This document shows, in pieces, positions 7,054-7,423 of a DNA stretch of 7,423 nt. Position 1 is the first letter of the stretch. The number at the start of each line of letters is the position of its first letter. The notes under the pieces are model-generated. The model did no database searches. It was given only the letters and a program-made list of their open reading frames with translations, and was not told where the DNA came from. The stretch is from Pseudomonadota bacterium (GTDB lineage Bacteria > Pseudomonadota > Gammaproteobacteria > Burkholderiales > Casimicrobiaceae): assembly GCA_022709775.1 (NCBI GenBank), contig JAKLIE010000077.1, positions 1 through 7,423 on the forward strand, given 5' to 3'. A program made the translations under genes and the position numbers.

Positions 7054-7132
7054 CGTCGCGCGGGCGGCACGCTCCGCCGACCGCGAGAACGCCGGGCACG
7101 TGAGCGCGGCACCGGGTCCGCGCCGACCGCGC

Positions 7133-7167
7133 CCGGAGAGACGCGCCACGGATCCGATCGTCTCCGG
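7133..7167. repeat. Imperfect inverted repeat downstream of the cyclase gene
   Basis: CCGGAGAGACG (7133-7143) can pair with CGTCTCCGG (7159-7167) if two bases bulge out, around a 15-base loop. No T-tract follows (ACACC), so a role as the terminator of the cyclase gene is only a possibility. Confidence 0.25.
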
Positions 7168-7179
7168 ACACCTCCGCGG

Positions 7180-7209
7180 TTGGCTCGCGCGCGACCGCGA
7201 TGTTAGGCT
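7180..7209 (+). promoter_or_regulatory. Possible promoter of the downstream TPR-like gene
   Basis: TTGGCT (7180-7185) matches the -35 consensus at 4 of 6. After 18 bases comes TAGGCT (7204-7209), which keeps the key A at position 2 and T at position 6 and is preceded by TG plus one base (7201-7203), as in extended -10 promoters. A start near 7216 would give a leader of about 28 bases to the ATG at 7244. This is a weak to moderate match. Confidence 0.35.
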
Positions 7210-7243
7210 CGTCCGCGTCGCGTCCCCGGAGTCGCCGCGCGCC

Positions 7244-7423
7244 ATGCGCCAGGACCGCCCCGTTCCGGGGGGCGAACGGGGAAACGCCACCGCCGACGCC
7301 ATGCCCCCAGCCGAGAATCCATCCCCGCTCCGAGAGGCGCTCGCCCTGCACAGGCGTGGCGAGCTCGTCGAAGCCGAACGGGCTTACCGACGGCTCATCG
7401 GCGAAGGCGGCGCGAGCGGCGAC
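7244..7423 (+). CDS. TPR-like protein, 5' end only
   Basis: Only the first 60 codons (from ATG 7244) are visible and the frame is open to the window edge. An in-frame ATG at 7301 is an equally possible start. From there the protein begins MPPAENPSPLREALALHRRG and continues ELVEAERAYRRLIGEGG, a helix pair with the Gly-Ala-Tyr spacing of a TPR unit (A-LHRRGELVEAERAYRRL). A GGAG at 7228-7231, 12 bases before ATG 7244, slightly favours the longer start; the extra 19 residues are not conserved-looking. In proteobacteria such N-terminal TPRs often precede glycosyltransferase or sulfotransferase domains, but nothing here shows what follows, so no function is assigned. It lies 190 bases after the TPR-cyclase on the same strand. 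Confidence 0.6.
   Translation, partial: MRQDRPVPGGERGNATADAMPPAENPSPLREALALHRRGELVEAERAYRRLIGEGGASGD

Noticed and set aside
5187..7302. Long open frames in other frames or antisense over the TPR-cyclase gene (638 and 703 residues)
   Set aside because: Composition is dominated by Arg, Ala and Gly without motifs, while the frame of 5215-7053 carries a full GGDEF domain.
1..7423. Mobile element, defence system, CRISPR or horizontally acquired island
   Set aside because: No transposase, integrase, terminal repeats, spaced direct repeats or sudden drop in GC was seen. All recognised genes are core or ordinary signalling genes.

Overview
The window is a GC-rich chromosomal segment that looks betaproteobacterial. 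The grounds are the order carA, dapB, bamE, divergent fur, then murJ divergent from rpsT, and the close match of each protein to its proteobacterial family. It is mostly core genome. I see no rRNA or tRNA, CRISPR array, insertion sequence, integrase or toxin-antitoxin pair.

Layout. On the minus strand, bamE (outer-membrane assembly lipoprotein), dapB (lysine/peptidoglycan precursor synthesis) and carA (carbamoyl phosphate synthesis, cut by the left edge) run in one direction, with an apparent extra promoter in front of carA. fur (ferric uptake regulator) diverges from bamE across a 94-base gap that contains the sharpest AT-rich -10 element of the window. fur then converges on murJ (lipid II flippase, minus strand) with only six bases between the stop codons. 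murJ and rpsT (ribosomal protein S20) diverge from a 171-base gap holding a good sigma-70-type promoter for rpsT. rpsT ends in a strong 12-bp hairpin followed by GTTT.

Right third. After about 290 bases without a credible gene comes a 612-residue soluble protein: a TPR-like helical array, a coiled coil and a complete GGDEF diguanylate cyclase domain with both active site and RxxD inhibitory site. It is followed by the first 60 codons of another TPR-like protein, cut by the right edge.

How they fit. Several genes serve the envelope: bamE the outer membrane, dapB the meso-diaminopimelate supply and murJ lipid II export. carA feeds pyrimidines and arginine, fur controls iron, and rpsT serves translation. 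The only evident signalling gene is the cyclase, whose input domain is cytoplasmic and probably protein-binding. I do not see a new multi-gene system. The items worth a second look are regulatory layouts (dyads in promoters and leaders) and the TPR-cyclase with its TPR-like neighbour.
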